The notes: generated from the sequence alone by a model not told the origin. DNA of 64,000 nucleotides from VFMC01 sp040380855 (GCA_040380855.1 JBEIIG010000005.1:1-64000); one strand, 5' to 3'; positions 1 through 8,889 are shown, numbered from the stretch's first letter. Translations and numbers: made by a program.

Positions 1-152
1 ACTTCCACGACCACGACGCCACCCCCGCACCCGAACGAACCCTCGACCGCCTCGACGAACTCCGCATCAAGATCCGCTGGCGAACCGACTACGAAGACCG
101 CCTCATCGCCAAACGCATCGCAACACTCACCACCACACCACACCGCACGTGA
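1..152 (+). CDS. C-terminal fragment of an unidentified protein
   Basis: An open frame enters from the left edge (first full codon at base 3) and ends at TGA 150-152, giving 49 residues. The tail is charged, with motifs such as ERTLDRLDEL and TDYEDRLIAKR, and third positions are mostly C, as in real genes here. I do not recognise the family. A DUF222/HNH-type endonuclease tail is only a guess, because these are common in related actinobacteria. The strand is opposite to the pilin/SRAP operon that follows. Confidence 0.45.
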   Translation, partial: FHDHDATPAPERTLDRLDELRIKIRWRTDYEDRLIAKRIATLTTTPHRT

Positions 153-201
153 ACCCCTCGTCTCACGACGCACCCGCTGTCACGCCGCTGCGTACCGGGC
201 T

Positions 202-894
202 TCAGTCGGCGATCGGTTCGATCAGTTCGGGTCCCTTGTTGCGCACGTGGTTCACGGCGGTCGACACACGGTCGAGCACCAGCAGGTCGTCGGGCGCCGG
301 CCGCAGCAGACGCGCAAGGGCGTCGATGTCGTGCTGGTCGGGGTCGAGCCAGGCCTGCCACTCGTCGCGCGTCAGCAGGGCGGGCATCCGGTCGTGCACC
401 GGGGCCATCGTGGCGTTCGCCGACGTGGTGATGATGGTGCAGCTGTGCAACCACGGCGCATCGGGGCCCAGGGCCTTGTCGCGCCACACACTCCACAACC
501 CTGCGGCCGCAAGCGGTTGGCGGTCGGGTCGGTGGATGAACAGCGGCTGCTTGGCCTTCTGGCCGGGCACCGCCTTCCATTCGTAGAAGCCGTCCATCGG
601 CACGATCAGCCGCTTGCTCTTGAAGAGCGTCGCGAACGATCGCTTCTCGGCGAGGGTCTCGGCCCGGGCGTTGATCATGCGCGAGCCGACCGAGATGTCC
701 TTCGCCCACACGGGAACGAGGCCCCAGTGGAATGCCCGCACCACCGGTTCGCCTTCGGCGCCGGCCACCACGGCATAGATGTCGTTGGTGGGCGCGACGT
801 TGTAGCTGGACGCCAGTGGGTCGGTGTCGACGGTGGCACCGAAGAACTCGGCGAGCTGTTGGGGCGACTGGGTCGACACGAACCGACCGCACAT
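202..894 (-). CDS. SOS response-associated peptidase (SRAP/YedK/HMCES family)
   Basis: SRAP proteins shield abasic sites in single-stranded DNA by forming a thiazolidine link through Cys2 once Met1 is removed. The 230-residue product begins MCGRFV, so Cys2 is present. The other expected active-site residues are visible: Asn in MINARAET, Glu in GFYEW and His in VHDRMP. The frame extends 18 codons further upstream, but ATG 894 is chosen because Cys must be residue 2 and GGAGG lies 8 nt before this ATG. The gene starts 38 nt after the stop of the last minor-pilin gene on the same strand, so it may be read from the pilin operon. Length is normal for the family. Confidence 0.93.
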   Translation of the reverse strand: MCGRFVSTQSPQQLAEFFGATVDTDPLASSYNVAPTNDIYAVVAGAEGEPVVRAFHWGLVPVWAKDISVGSRMINARAETLAEKRSFATLFKSKRLIVPMDGFYEWKAVPGQKAKQPLFIHRPDRQPLAAAGLWSVWRDKALGPDAPWLHSCTIITTSANATMAPVHDRMPALLTRDEWQAWLDPDQHDIDALARLLRPAPDDLLVLDRVSTAVNHVRNKGPELIEPIAD

Positions 895-932
895 CTCAAC
901 GACCTCCGGGCGCGCAGCGGCGATCGAAGCGG

Positions 933-2342
933 CTACTGCACCGTCCACGACTTGATCGCATAGGCACCATTCTGGTTCACGATGACGACGGCAGTCGATG
1001 TGACCGGAGGGCCCGAGGTGGCCGTCGACACGATCCTGAATGTCTTCTGCACGATCGGGTTGACGATGTCGAGCACGAAGGTGCCCGGCCGATCGGCACC
1101 GAGAGCGAACATCGCTGCGGTGGCACCGGCGTTGAAGCGCACCGCCTTGTTCGACTTCGTCGCCGCCGTGGTCGCGATCGACACAGCACCCTGCGGCACC
1201 ACCACGTAGCCCGCCACCTCCACCTGGCCTGCCTGCGCTCCCGACAGGTCGAGGTCGACGATCGCCGCTCCCGGCGGCAGCGGGTTCTGTGCCACCACCG
1301 TCGACGGCATGAGGACGTTCGTCTGCACGCCCTGCAGCGTCGACTTCGGCACCGAGAGCACACCCGGCACCACCAGATCGACCCAGGCGTTGTTGCCGTC
1401 GACGGCACCGTTCACCGACATCATCGAGATGCCTGCGCTCGAGTCGGTGGCGAGGGCCGTGTCGCTCACATACCGCTGGTTGAAGCGGACGCGCAGCGTG
1501 CCGCTCGCCAGCGGCGACTGGACTACGAACCGGCCGGATTCGCTGAACAGGAATGTCGCCCCGACTCCGCTGATGCCGTGCTGCGGGGGAGCGTCGATGG
1601 CATAGGTGGCCGCCTCGTAGTCGGTGGCGCAGGCCTGGACGGCACCGTCGCCGACCACCACGTCGACATCACCCGAGATGGTGACGGTGTTCGTGAACGA
1701 GTAGATCCCCGAGGCGAAGAACACCGACCCAGGGCCGGTGAGCGAGATCGGATCGGTGTAGGTGCCCGGGAAGAACACCGTGCAGGCGCCGAACACTCCC
1801 GGCATCTGCCAACCCGTTGCTGCTCGAACGGTCTGGTTGCGCGAGGGCAGGGGCGGCAGCCAGATCTTCGCGTTCGTCGGCGCCACCGTGGCCGTGCCGT
1901 TGCTGTGCCAGGCGGCAGGGTCGACAGCGCCCGAGCCAGGATACGACCGGCCTGCCTCGGCGGGCAGTGCGGCGCCCGCCATGGTGGTGGCCGTCGCGTA
2001 CCGCCCGCTATCGGTCGCCTGAGCCTCCCCCACCGTTGCGCACGTGGTGGCGACCGAGACGGTGAGGCCCGGCGCCGCAAGCGCAACGGGACTCGCCTCG
2101 GTGGCGGCGCCACAGGCCCGGTACAGCGACTTCGGGTTGGCGAGCACGGTGCGCAGACCGCCCTTCACGGCTTCGGTCGACACCGATCGCGACTTCGCCA
2201 CGCCGTTGGCCCGCGACACGCCGATCCCGAACTCCATGATCGGGATCACCACCAGCGAACACACCACGATGAGCACCATGCACAACACCAGCAGCGACCC
2301 CTCGTCGCGCGGGGCAGGTGTCTGCTGCGACGGCGTGGTCAC
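933..2342 (-). CDS. PilX/GspK-like minor pilin, cassette A third gene
   Basis: This 469-residue protein starts with a short basic/polar leader, then Gly-Ser and a hydrophobic helix (DEGSLLVLCMVLIVV), the layout of a class III prepilin. It lacks the usual Glu at mature position 5, as GspK and PilX-type minor pilins do. The long C-terminal part is rich in short beta-like stretches (for example GIYSFTNTVTISG) with scattered Cys, and I cannot assign it to a family. It is clearly related to the product of 5044-6462, sharing an AVKG..R..LA.P..LY..C block after the helix. GTG 2342 overlaps the upstream TGA as GTGA, implying translational coupling. The open frame runs 44 codons further upstream, but that part is a shadow of the vWA gene. 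Confidence 0.75.
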   Translation of the reverse strand: MTTPSQQTPAPRDEGSLLVLCMVLIVVCSLVVIPIMEFGIGVSRANGVAKSRSVSTEAVKGGLRTVLANPKSLYRACGAATEASPVALAAPGLTVSVATTCATVGEAQATDSGRYATATTMAGAALPAEAGRSYPGSGAVDPAAWHSNGTATVAPTNAKIWLPPLPSRNQTVRAATGWQMPGVFGACTVFFPGTYTDPISLTGPGSVFFASGIYSFTNTVTISGDVDVVVGDGAVQACATDYEAATYAIDAPPQHGISGVGATFLFSESGRFVVQSPLASGTLRVRFNQRYVSDTALATDSSAGISMMSVNGAVDGNNAWVDLVVPGVLSVPKSTLQGVQTNVLMPSTVVAQNPLPPGAAIVDLDLSGAQAGQVEVAGYVVVPQGAVSIATTAATKSNKAVRFNAGATAAMFALGADRPGTFVLDIVNPIVQKTFRIVSTATSGPPVTSTAVVIVNQNGAYAIKSWTVQ

Positions 2343-4423
2343 GGGGCGGCCTCGGCGACGTCGAGACGACACGACACCGCAGCATCGGCCGGCACTCGCA
2401 CGGTGACGCTCTTCCAGCTCGAACCGACGATGTCGGCCTCCGTGACCGGCAACGCCACCCGCTTCGCGGTGCACGACCAGGCAGGCGCCCCGGCCGGCTC
2501 GTACATGCTGATGTTCGACAGGTTGATGGGCTGCATCGTGACGTCGACGTAGTCGCCCTTGGTGATGCTGAGGTCGAACGTGCCCGACGGGAACTGGCCA
2601 GAGGTGGTGACCACGGTCGACGAGTTGGGCACCGGCTGGCCGTCGCTGTCGACCACGGAGGTGGTCTGGTACTGGAACTGGTCGGCGACGGGCTCACCGT
2701 TCACGAGTGTCTGCACCGTCAGCGTGCCGCCGCACTCCGACAGGGCCACCGCCTGCAGCGCCTGACCGAACATGCTCCAGTCGGGCAGGGTGTACATGTT
2801 CGCTGTCTCGGCATTGACGTACTGGCCGTTCTCCACCACTGCAGGAACACCGGTGTCGCTGTTGCTGATCAGTCGGGCGAGGATGGCGCTGTTGGGTGTC
2901 CACGTGTACGTACGCTCACCGTTCTCGACGGTTATCCATTGCGACGAGCCCGTGATCGCGGCGCCGACCCCGACACCGATGAAGCGGGTACTGGTGTCGC
3001 GGTACTGCTCGGCGATGTAGTTGGCCCGGTCCCACGCCTCCTGCACGAACGCAGTGCCGTCCGTGACTCGCTCATCGGGAGCGCCAGGAACCTCCGACGG
3101 CAACCCGGTGTTCTTCTGCGGCGGGTAGAGCGCCGCATCCTGGCCAGCCTGTTGGTACTGGATCGAGGCGAGATCCGACAGCGGCACGTAGTTCGGGTTG
3201 GCAGAGTTGGCCCGCAGGTACAGCGAGGGCATGAGCTGGACATAGGTGAGCCGGTCGTAGTTGGGCAGACCGTCGGTGAAGAACACGAGCGTGTCGGCGA
3301 TCACCGCTTGGTCGCTGCCATCGCGGTTCTTGAAGATCCGGTAGAGCGCGTCTTCCCAGTTGGTACCGAAGACGGTGGGACTGTCGTCGGCGTCGAGAAG
3401 ACCGAGCAGTTCCGTCACGTCGTCGGGATCGAGCATGTCGAACCAGTGCGGCTGCCATGGTTCGACCAGCCAGTTCGGACCCGATACGCCGAGGGTCATA
3501 CCGCCCGTGTTGAACCGCACCACCTGCAACCTCGTCGGTGTGCCCGCGAAGGTCTCGACGAGCGCCGTCACCCCGGCACGGACGGTCGGTGCCGCTGCGC
3601 CGATCGAGTCCGACATGTCGAAGGCGACGGCGAAGTTGCCGCCGCAGCGCGAGCGCACCTCGGTGAACCCGGGTGCACCCTGCAGACTGCCCGGGTCGAG
3701 CAGCGGTACCCGGTCGGTGCTGCCTGCCGTGATGGCGATCGGCGCATAGGTGGCGCTGTAGGAGGTGGCACCGCTCGTGTCGCGGACCGTCACCATGGCG
3801 CGGAGCGCACCCTTGGAGCGGTTCGTGTCGAGTGCCGGGTCGGTGCTGCCGTCGCCAGCCACCGGCGGATCGGTCACCTCCATCGCCCAGGTCGGCTCCG
3901 TCTGGCCGGGGATGAACGCACCGTCGGGTGGCGGTGCGTCGTTCAGCACCGTGCGCTGCGCGCACCCCCACGCGCCGGCGCCCACCCGGTCGCACTGCAC
4001 GCGCACGATCGCATACTTCGTCTGCACCGCCATGTAGCGGTACGACACGTTCGTCTCACGTTGCACGATCGGCGGACCTGCGCTCTCGACGGTCGACCAC
4101 GAGAGCATCACGGCGTTCGAGCCTGCCGTCGCCTCGGCGATGGGGCAGGTCGAACCACACGGCGTGGCACCAGGTGACGAGTCGACCGAGTCGGCCGAGG
4201 CCAGGTCGTTGGGCAGCCACATGCCGAGCGACTGTTCGGCCCGGGCCAGGTCGAGGCGGCTGCCCGTGCCACCTTGCTGACGGAAGATCACCATCGTCAA
4301 CCCGGCGAGCGACGCCACCACTGCGCCGGTGACGACGACCGCGACGAGGAGTTCGACGAGCGAGACGCCTCGATCGGCGTGTCGGCGGCGAACTGGCCGC
4401 ACCAGGACGCGACGGTCAGACAT
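2339..4423 (-). CDS. Type IV pilin-like protein with von Willebrand A domain, cassette A second gene
   Basis: This is a 694-residue modular pilin. Residues 19-45 form a textbook prepilin site and helix (G19 then VSLVE, with Glu at mature position 5), so it should be cut by PilD-type prepilin peptidase and inserted in a pilus. After a roughly 200-residue pilin-like region comes a vWA domain with an intact metal-ion site: D269-x-S271-x-S273, T354 and D384 (FFTDG). Such domains bind proteins through a divalent cation, and a vWA-bearing pilin (PilB) in Streptococcus sanguinis acts in adhesion. A role as pilus-tip adhesin is inference. ATG 4423 overlaps the upstream stop by 8 nt. The gene is the paralogue of 6459-8378. 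Confidence 0.85.
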   Translation of the reverse strand: MSDRRVLVRPVRRRHADRGVSLVELLVAVVVTGAVVASLAGLTMVIFRQQGGTGSRLDLARAEQSLGMWLPNDLASADSVDSSPGATPCGSTCPIAEATAGSNAVMLSWSTVESAGPPIVQRETNVSYRYMAVQTKYAIVRVQCDRVGAGAWGCAQRTVLNDAPPPDGAFIPGQTEPTWAMEVTDPPVAGDGSTDPALDTNRSKGALRAMVTVRDTSGATSYSATYAPIAITAGSTDRVPLLDPGSLQGAPGFTEVRSRCGGNFAVAFDMSDSIGAAAPTVRAGVTALVETFAGTPTRLQVVRFNTGGMTLGVSGPNWLVEPWQPHWFDMLDPDDVTELLGLLDADDSPTVFGTNWEDALYRIFKNRDGSDQAVIADTLVFFTDGLPNYDRLTYVQLMPSLYLRANSANPNYVPLSDLASIQYQQAGQDAALYPPQKNTGLPSEVPGAPDERVTDGTAFVQEAWDRANYIAEQYRDTSTRFIGVGVGAAITGSSQWITVENGERTYTWTPNSAILARLISNSDTGVPAVVENGQYVNAETANMYTLPDWSMFGQALQAVALSECGGTLTVQTLVNGEPVADQFQYQTTSVVDSDGQPVPNSSTVVTTSGQFPSGTFDLSITKGDYVDVTMQPINLSNISMYEPAGAPAWSCTAKRVALPVTEADIVGSSWKSVTVRVPADAAVSCRLDVAEAAP

Positions 4424-4904
4424 CGCTCTTCACCACGTCGATCACGCTGCGCATCCCGTACTTGCTGCCCGTGACGGTGATCCGCACCCGCTGCACGAGC
4501 AGCGGGTCGAGCACCCCGTTCGGGCAGGCACCACTCACCCAGGCACCCGGGTGGGTGGGCAGGCTGGCGGGAACGAAATGCTCCTGGACGACGACGACCG
4601 ACGACGACGCCCAGCCCTCGGTGGTGGCAGCGGCTTTCGCGAACTGCTCGTAATCGCACCCCTTCCCGGCGCGGTTCACCCGGTCGGCAGCGTTCTGAGC
4701 GATGGTGATCGCCTCGGAACTCTCGACCGATCGCGACGAGGCCTGCACCGATGTGATCACCGCGTTGCCGAGCGGGACGACCACGATGGCCATCATCGCC
4801 GTCGCCGCAACCACCTCGACCAACGACACACCCTGGTCGCGCGTCGAACGATCGACACGACACAGCCCATCCGGACCGTCGGGACACCGTCGACGACGCC
4901 TCAT
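4416..4904 (-). CDS. Short type IV prepilin (PilV/GspI-like), cassette A first gene
   Basis: This 162-residue protein has a 25-residue basic leader ending in Gly25, then VSLVEVV with Glu at mature position 5 and a hydrophobic helix (IVVPLGNAVIT). That is the N-methylation signature of type IV pilins and pseudopilins. The globular part has a Cys pair (GCDYEQF and SGACPNG) expected to form a disulfide. It opens cassette A and overlaps the vWA pilin start by 8 nt. No strong ribosome site precedes ATG 4904. The 139-base gap to the previous cassette (4905-5043) holds an A+T-richer stretch near 4947-4972 that could carry a promoter, but I see no clear one. It is the paralogue of 8368-8889. Confidence 0.85.
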   Translation of the reverse strand: MRRRRRCPDGPDGLCRVDRSTRDQGVSLVEVVAATAMMAIVVVPLGNAVITSVQASSRSVESSEAITIAQNAADRVNRAGKGCDYEQFAKAAATTEGWASSSVVVVQEHFVPASLPTHPGAWVSGACPNGVLDPLLVQRVRITVTGSKYGMRSVIDVVKSDV

Positions 4905-5043
4905 CCCGAGTCACGGTAGGAGCAGCGTCGACGCAGAGCCAGCGTCTTGACGGTTTCCTGAGACTTTCTTGATCGCTCTGGCGGATTCGCGGTCGACCGA
5001 CCACCCAGCGCGTCCGGATTCGATCAGCCTGTGCGTCGTCCGA

Positions 5044-6462
5044 CTACGAGATCGTCCACAACTTCACTGCTGCGCCACCGTTCTGATTCACGAACACGAC
5101 AGCGTCGGAGGTGACCGTCGGCGAGCCGGTGGTGGTCGTGGTGACGATGCGGAACGTGCGCTGTACCACGGGGTTCTGCAGGGCGATGACGAACGACGCT
5201 GGCGCTGGGCCACTCACCGTCGTCGTGGCAGCCAGCAACCCTCCACCGAACGACACATCAGAGCCTGCACCGCCGCCGGCGGCGGTCGACACCTCGATCC
5301 GACCCTGTGGAACCGACACGTACCCGGCCGCCCGGAACACCAGTGTGGCCGGTGCCGTCCCCAGATTGAGGTCGACGATCGGTGTGACGGTGGTGAGCGC
5401 CGCAGCATTCGCCGGCACGAGTGTCGACGGCGTGTAGGGCTGGGAGGTGGCAGGTTGAGGCGGTGTGGTGCCCGTGATCAGCGACTTCGGCACGCTCAGC
5501 AGGCCCGCGCGCGCGGTGTCGCTGTAGCTGCCGCCGATCATCTCGCCGTTCACCGACACGATCGAGAGTCCGGTCGTGTACTCCTGGCCGACGTTGCCGG
5601 TTGCTGCGTACCGCTGGTTGAACACCACCGAGGTCGACCCGCTCGTGGCGTTCACGACCACTTGCCCCGCGCCGCCGAACACGAACTGCGCACCGCCACC
5701 GGTGATCCCGTGGGTGGCCGGCGGGTTGATGGCATCGAACCAGGCCTCCTGGTCGGTCGCGCAGCCGGCCTGAGCGCCCGAGCCGACCACCACCTGGGCG
5801 CCGGCCTCGATCGTCACCGGCTGGGTGAAGTAGTAGACACCCGAGGCGAAGTAGACCTTGGCGTTGGCGGCGATGGTGACCGCGCTCGTGTAGGTGCCCG
5901 GGAAGTACACCCGGCACCCGGCGTAACTGCCCGGCATCTCCCAGCCGTTCGCCGATCGAGAGGCCATCTCGGGCACCGGCAGATTCGGCAACCAGATCTT
6001 GTTGTCGGCCTCGGACGATGTGGTGTGGGCGATCCAGGCCGTTGCCGCTGCACTTCCTGTCGTGTACTGACGGGCCGCGATCGCCGGGAGTGTGCCGCCG
6101 ACTGCGGTGGCCACCGACTGGTAGCGATCGGCCAGCGCCGCCAGCCGATTGCCCACCTGCGCGCACGTGGCCCCCACCGGCACGGCCAGCGTCGGCATTG
6201 CCAGGGCGACCGGCGCGCCGGGCGCCACGTCGGCGCACACCGCGTACAGCTTGGCCGGGTCGGCCAGCGCAAGGCGGAGCGCGCCCTTCACGGCCTCGAC
6301 CCGTTCGTTCTTCGCGTCGACCACGGATCGCTGTCGGCTGACGCTCCAGCCGTACGACAGCAACGGTGTGATCATCAGGCTCAGCACGGTGATGACGATG
6401 AGCGTCAGCAGCATCACCGATCCCTCGTCGGCACGAGGCCGTCTCGACCGCCGACTGCTCAT
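5044..6462 (-). CDS. PilX/GspK-like minor pilin, cassette B third gene
   Basis: This 472-residue protein has a basic leader (MSSRRSRRPRADEG), then a hydrophobic helix beginning SVMLLTLIVITVLSL and no Glu at mature position 5, like PilX/GspK minor pilins. The body repeats the pattern of 933-2342: AVKGALR..LADP..LY..C after the helix, a YFPGTYTSAV block, a FASGVYYFTQPVTI strand-rich block and a C-terminal FVNQNG segment. ATG 6462 overlaps the upstream TGA as ATGA. The open frame continues far upstream to base 8103 through the vWA gene; that extension is a shadow. No enzymatic motif is visible. Function as a pilus-tip or priming subunit is inferred from position. Confidence 0.77.
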   Translation of the reverse strand: MSSRRSRRPRADEGSVMLLTLIVITVLSLMITPLLSYGWSVSRQRSVVDAKNERVEAVKGALRLALADPAKLYAVCADVAPGAPVALAMPTLAVPVGATCAQVGNRLAALADRYQSVATAVGGTLPAIAARQYTTGSAAATAWIAHTTSSEADNKIWLPNLPVPEMASRSANGWEMPGSYAGCRVYFPGTYTSAVTIAANAKVYFASGVYYFTQPVTIEAGAQVVVGSGAQAGCATDQEAWFDAINPPATHGITGGGAQFVFGGAGQVVVNATSGSTSVVFNQRYAATGNVGQEYTTGLSIVSVNGEMIGGSYSDTARAGLLSVPKSLITGTTPPQPATSQPYTPSTLVPANAAALTTVTPIVDLNLGTAPATLVFRAAGYVSVPQGRIEVSTAAGGGAGSDVSFGGGLLAATTTVSGPAPASFVIALQNPVVQRTFRIVTTTTTGSPTVTSDAVVFVNQNGGAAVKLWTIS

Positions 6463-8378
6463 GCCGGCTGCACCGTCAACTGGCACGAGACCGGTTCGTT
6501 GGCCTGCACCTTCACGGTCACCGTGCTCCACACCGAGTCCAAGATGGGCGTCGTGGTGACCGCTCGGTTGACCCCGCGCACCTTGCACGACCACCCCACC
6601 GGTGCCAGCAGGTCGAGTTCGGTGAGGTCGGCCGGGCTGATCGTGACGTTCACGAAGTCGCCACCGGGAATCGAGAAGTCGAAGGTACCCCCGGGGTACT
6701 GCGGTGTCGTCGTCACCGTCGTCGACAAGGGAGGCACCTCGGCGTCTCCGGAGTCGACGATCCTGGTGTTCGAGTAGCTCACCGCCGAATCGTTCGCGTT
6801 GCCCGATTGGTCGACGGTCTGCACCGTCACGGTGCCACCGCACATCCCGAGCGCCACCGATTCGAGTGCAGCGGCGAAGAGGTTCCAATCGGGCGTCATG
6901 TACAGGTTCGCTGTATCGCCGTTGATGTACTTGCCGTTCTGCAGGACCGCGTCGACGCGCGGCTTGCTGCCCGGTGCGCCGACGCGCCCGGCAATGAGAT
7001 CGGCGATCGCCCCTTTGAAGCTCGGGTTCGAGGTGACGGTGCCGACGCCGACGCCGATCATCCGTGTCTGCGACCGATAGAGGTCGGCCCAGTAGAGGGC
7101 ACGGTTGAGCTGGCCGACCTGATTGAACGGACCCCAGAAGCCGAGGTAATTCGGATCGATCGGCGGCACCCATTCGGTGGCAAGGTCGTTGTTGGCAGTT
7201 CGTCGACTGGCAGTCACCTGACCATCGGTGAAGAACAACAAGGTGGTCGGCACCGTGGCCTGCTCGGTGCCGGCAGCATCGTTGTTCCGGAACGTCCGGT
7301 AGAACCCGTGCTCGTAGTTCGTGGCGCCACTGGAGTGCAGCATGTCGATGCCGTTCTGCAGGCGACCGACATCGTTGGGGTCGAGCATGTCGAACCAGAC
7401 CGGCGCGTTCCATTGCCAGCTCGTGCCGTTGTGCCACACGGCGACGTTCTCGAACCCGACCAGCTGGATCTTCAGCGGCGTTCCCTGGAAGACCTCCTTC
7501 AACTTGGTGACGCCCTCGCGCACGTCTTCGATCTGTTCGCCGATCGAGCCCGACATGTCGACGAGCAGTGCGAAGTTGCCGCCACAGCGCGATTTCAGAG
7601 CCGAGATGGTGGGCGGTGGAAGGCTGTCGGGGTCGAGCGCTCCCTGCCGGGCCGTAGAACCTGACGTGAGGCTGATCGCAGCAGGGCCTCCGGTCGATCC
7701 CTCGCCGTCGCCGCCACCGTCGACCGAGACGATCACGCGACGCGCCCCCCTGGCCGTGGCGGGGTCGACCCCGGGCAGCGAACCGGTCGGGTCGTACGAG
7801 CCGACGTCGGCGGCGAGTGGGTCTACCACCTTCATCGCCCACGTCGGCGCGGTGGCGCCCGGGGTGAACGTCGTGCCGTTCGGTGGCGGTGGGGCGTCGT
7901 GCAACACAATGCGCTGCGAGCACGTCCATGTCGGGCTCCCCTCGACGCACTCGGCGCGGAGGATCTGGTACTCGCTTCCGACCAGTCGGTAGCGCCACGA
8001 CACACGCGTCTCTTTCGTCACCACCGGTGGCCCTGGATCGACCACCTTGCTCCACGACGCCATCAGCGCGTTCGAGCCGTCGATCGTGAACCCGTTCGGG
8101 CACTTCCCCGACGGGCAGGGTCGCGCCCCGGCGGTGGAGTCGACGGTCTCGCTCGATGCCAGATCGGCAGGCAGAAGTGCGCCGACCGCCTGTTCCGACG
8201 AGGCATTGTTCATGCGTCCGGTGCTGTTGTCGTGCTGACGCAGCACCACCACCATCGACATCCCGAGTGCTGCCATCAGCAACCCGGTGACCACGATCGC
8301 CACCATCGTCTCGGGCAAGCCGAAACCTGCGTCGCGGCTCGACCGAGCCGACCGCTGTCGTCGAACACTAGAGCGCAC
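6459..8378 (-). CDS. Type IV pilin-like protein with von Willebrand A domain, cassette B second gene
   Basis: This 639-residue paralogue of 2339-4423 has a prepilin leader ending in Gly18, then FGLPE with Glu at mature position 5 and a hydrophobic helix. The vWA domain follows at about residues 265-470, with the metal-ion site D274-M-S-G-S278, T353 (SGATNYEHG) and D385 (FFTDG), a closer match to the DxSxS consensus than the cassette A copy. Both copies keep a WFDMLDP.DV segment and a C-terminal beta-rich region. GTG 8378 overlaps the stop of the short pilin by 11 nt. Likely role is a cation-dependent adhesin displayed on a pilus; that is inference. The pilus motor, platform and major pilin are not in this window. 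Confidence 0.85.
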   Translation of the reverse strand: MRSSVRRQRSARSSRDAGFGLPETMVAIVVTGLLMAALGMSMVVVLRQHDNSTGRMNNASSEQAVGALLPADLASSETVDSTAGARPCPSGKCPNGFTIDGSNALMASWSKVVDPGPPVVTKETRVSWRYRLVGSEYQILRAECVEGSPTWTCSQRIVLHDAPPPPNGTTFTPGATAPTWAMKVVDPLAADVGSYDPTGSLPGVDPATARGARRVIVSVDGGGDGEGSTGGPAAISLTSGSTARQGALDPDSLPPPTISALKSRCGGNFALLVDMSGSIGEQIEDVREGVTKLKEVFQGTPLKIQLVGFENVAVWHNGTSWQWNAPVWFDMLDPNDVGRLQNGIDMLHSSGATNYEHGFYRTFRNNDAAGTEQATVPTTLLFFTDGQVTASRRTANNDLATEWVPPIDPNYLGFWGPFNQVGQLNRALYWADLYRSQTRMIGVGVGTVTSNPSFKGAIADLIAGRVGAPGSKPRVDAVLQNGKYINGDTANLYMTPDWNLFAAALESVALGMCGGTVTVQTVDQSGNANDSAVSYSNTRIVDSGDAEVPPLSTTVTTTPQYPGGTFDFSIPGGDFVNVTISPADLTELDLLAPVGWSCKVRGVNRAVTTTPILDSVWSTVTVKVQANEPVSCQLTVQPA

Positions 8379-8889
8379 TCTTCACCACCTGGATCGTCAC
8401 CGTGCCACTCGTGCTCCCCGGACGCATCGTGAGGGTCACCGTCACGAGCTGCACAGCGGCCGGTGTCGCGCCGACGCAACCTCCTGCCGCCCAGGTCCCT
8501 GCCACGAGCGGCGTCGCGCCGGGAACGTAACGCTGCACACTCGTGGAGATGGTGTTGGCGGGCCAGTTGTTGGCCGTGGCAGCGGCTTGCGCGTAGCTGG
8601 CGTAGTCACAACCGGTAGCGGCCCGGTTGATGCGGTCGGCTGCGTTGGTGAGGATCGTCTGCGCCGCCGAGCCGTCGGTCGAACGAGCCGACGCCGAGAT
8701 GGTCGACCACACCGCCGTACCGAAGGGCACCACGATCACGGCCATGATGACCAACGCCACCACCACTTCGATCAGTGATGAGCCCCGATCGGTGACCGCA
8801 TCGGGTGACGCCGCGTCACGGCGGGCGCGCCACCCCCCATGCGTGGTACGCCCGTCGCTCGGGCCAGGGTTCACGTGGCGCTGTTTCAC
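8368..8889 (-). CDS. Short type IV prepilin (PilV/GspI-like), cassette B first gene
   Basis: This 173-residue protein has a long charged leader ending in Gly36, then SSLIEVVVAL with Glu at mature position 5 and a hydrophobic helix. The globular part has a GCDYASY motif that matches GCDYEQF in the cassette A pilin, plus a second Cys (GGCVG). I chose GTG 8889 because GGAGG stands 6 nt before it. The frame is open to 9063, but that would run into the tRNA gene and its terminator. It is the first gene of the pilin operon, 63 nt after the terminator hairpin, so its promoter must lie in 8890-8951, where no clear box was seen. Confidence 0.85.
   Translation of the reverse strand: MKQRHVNPGPSDGRTTHGGWRARRDAASPDAVTDRGSSLIEVVVALVIMAVIVVPFGTAVWSTISASARSTDGSAAQTILTNAADRINRAATGCDYASYAQAAATANNWPANTISTSVQRYVPGATPLVAGTWAAGGCVGATPAAVQLVTVTLTMRPGSTSGTVTIQVVKSAL

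Noticed and set aside
732..2552. Long plus-strand frame of 606 codons opposite the pilin genes
   Set aside because: Its translation is Arg/His-rich low-complexity sequence typical of antisense frames in G+C-rich genes; the minus strand holds coherent pilin proteins.
4905..5043. Possible c-di-GMP riboswitch before cassette A of the pilins
   Set aside because: A GACGCACAGG-like piece is present on the minus strand, but the conserved GGGCAAACC and GCAAAGCC segments of the known class are missing.
5044..8103. A 1019-aa open frame on the minus strand
   Set aside because: Its first half is a shadow of the vWA pilin gene in another frame; the real gene begins at ATG 6462, coupled to the upstream stop.
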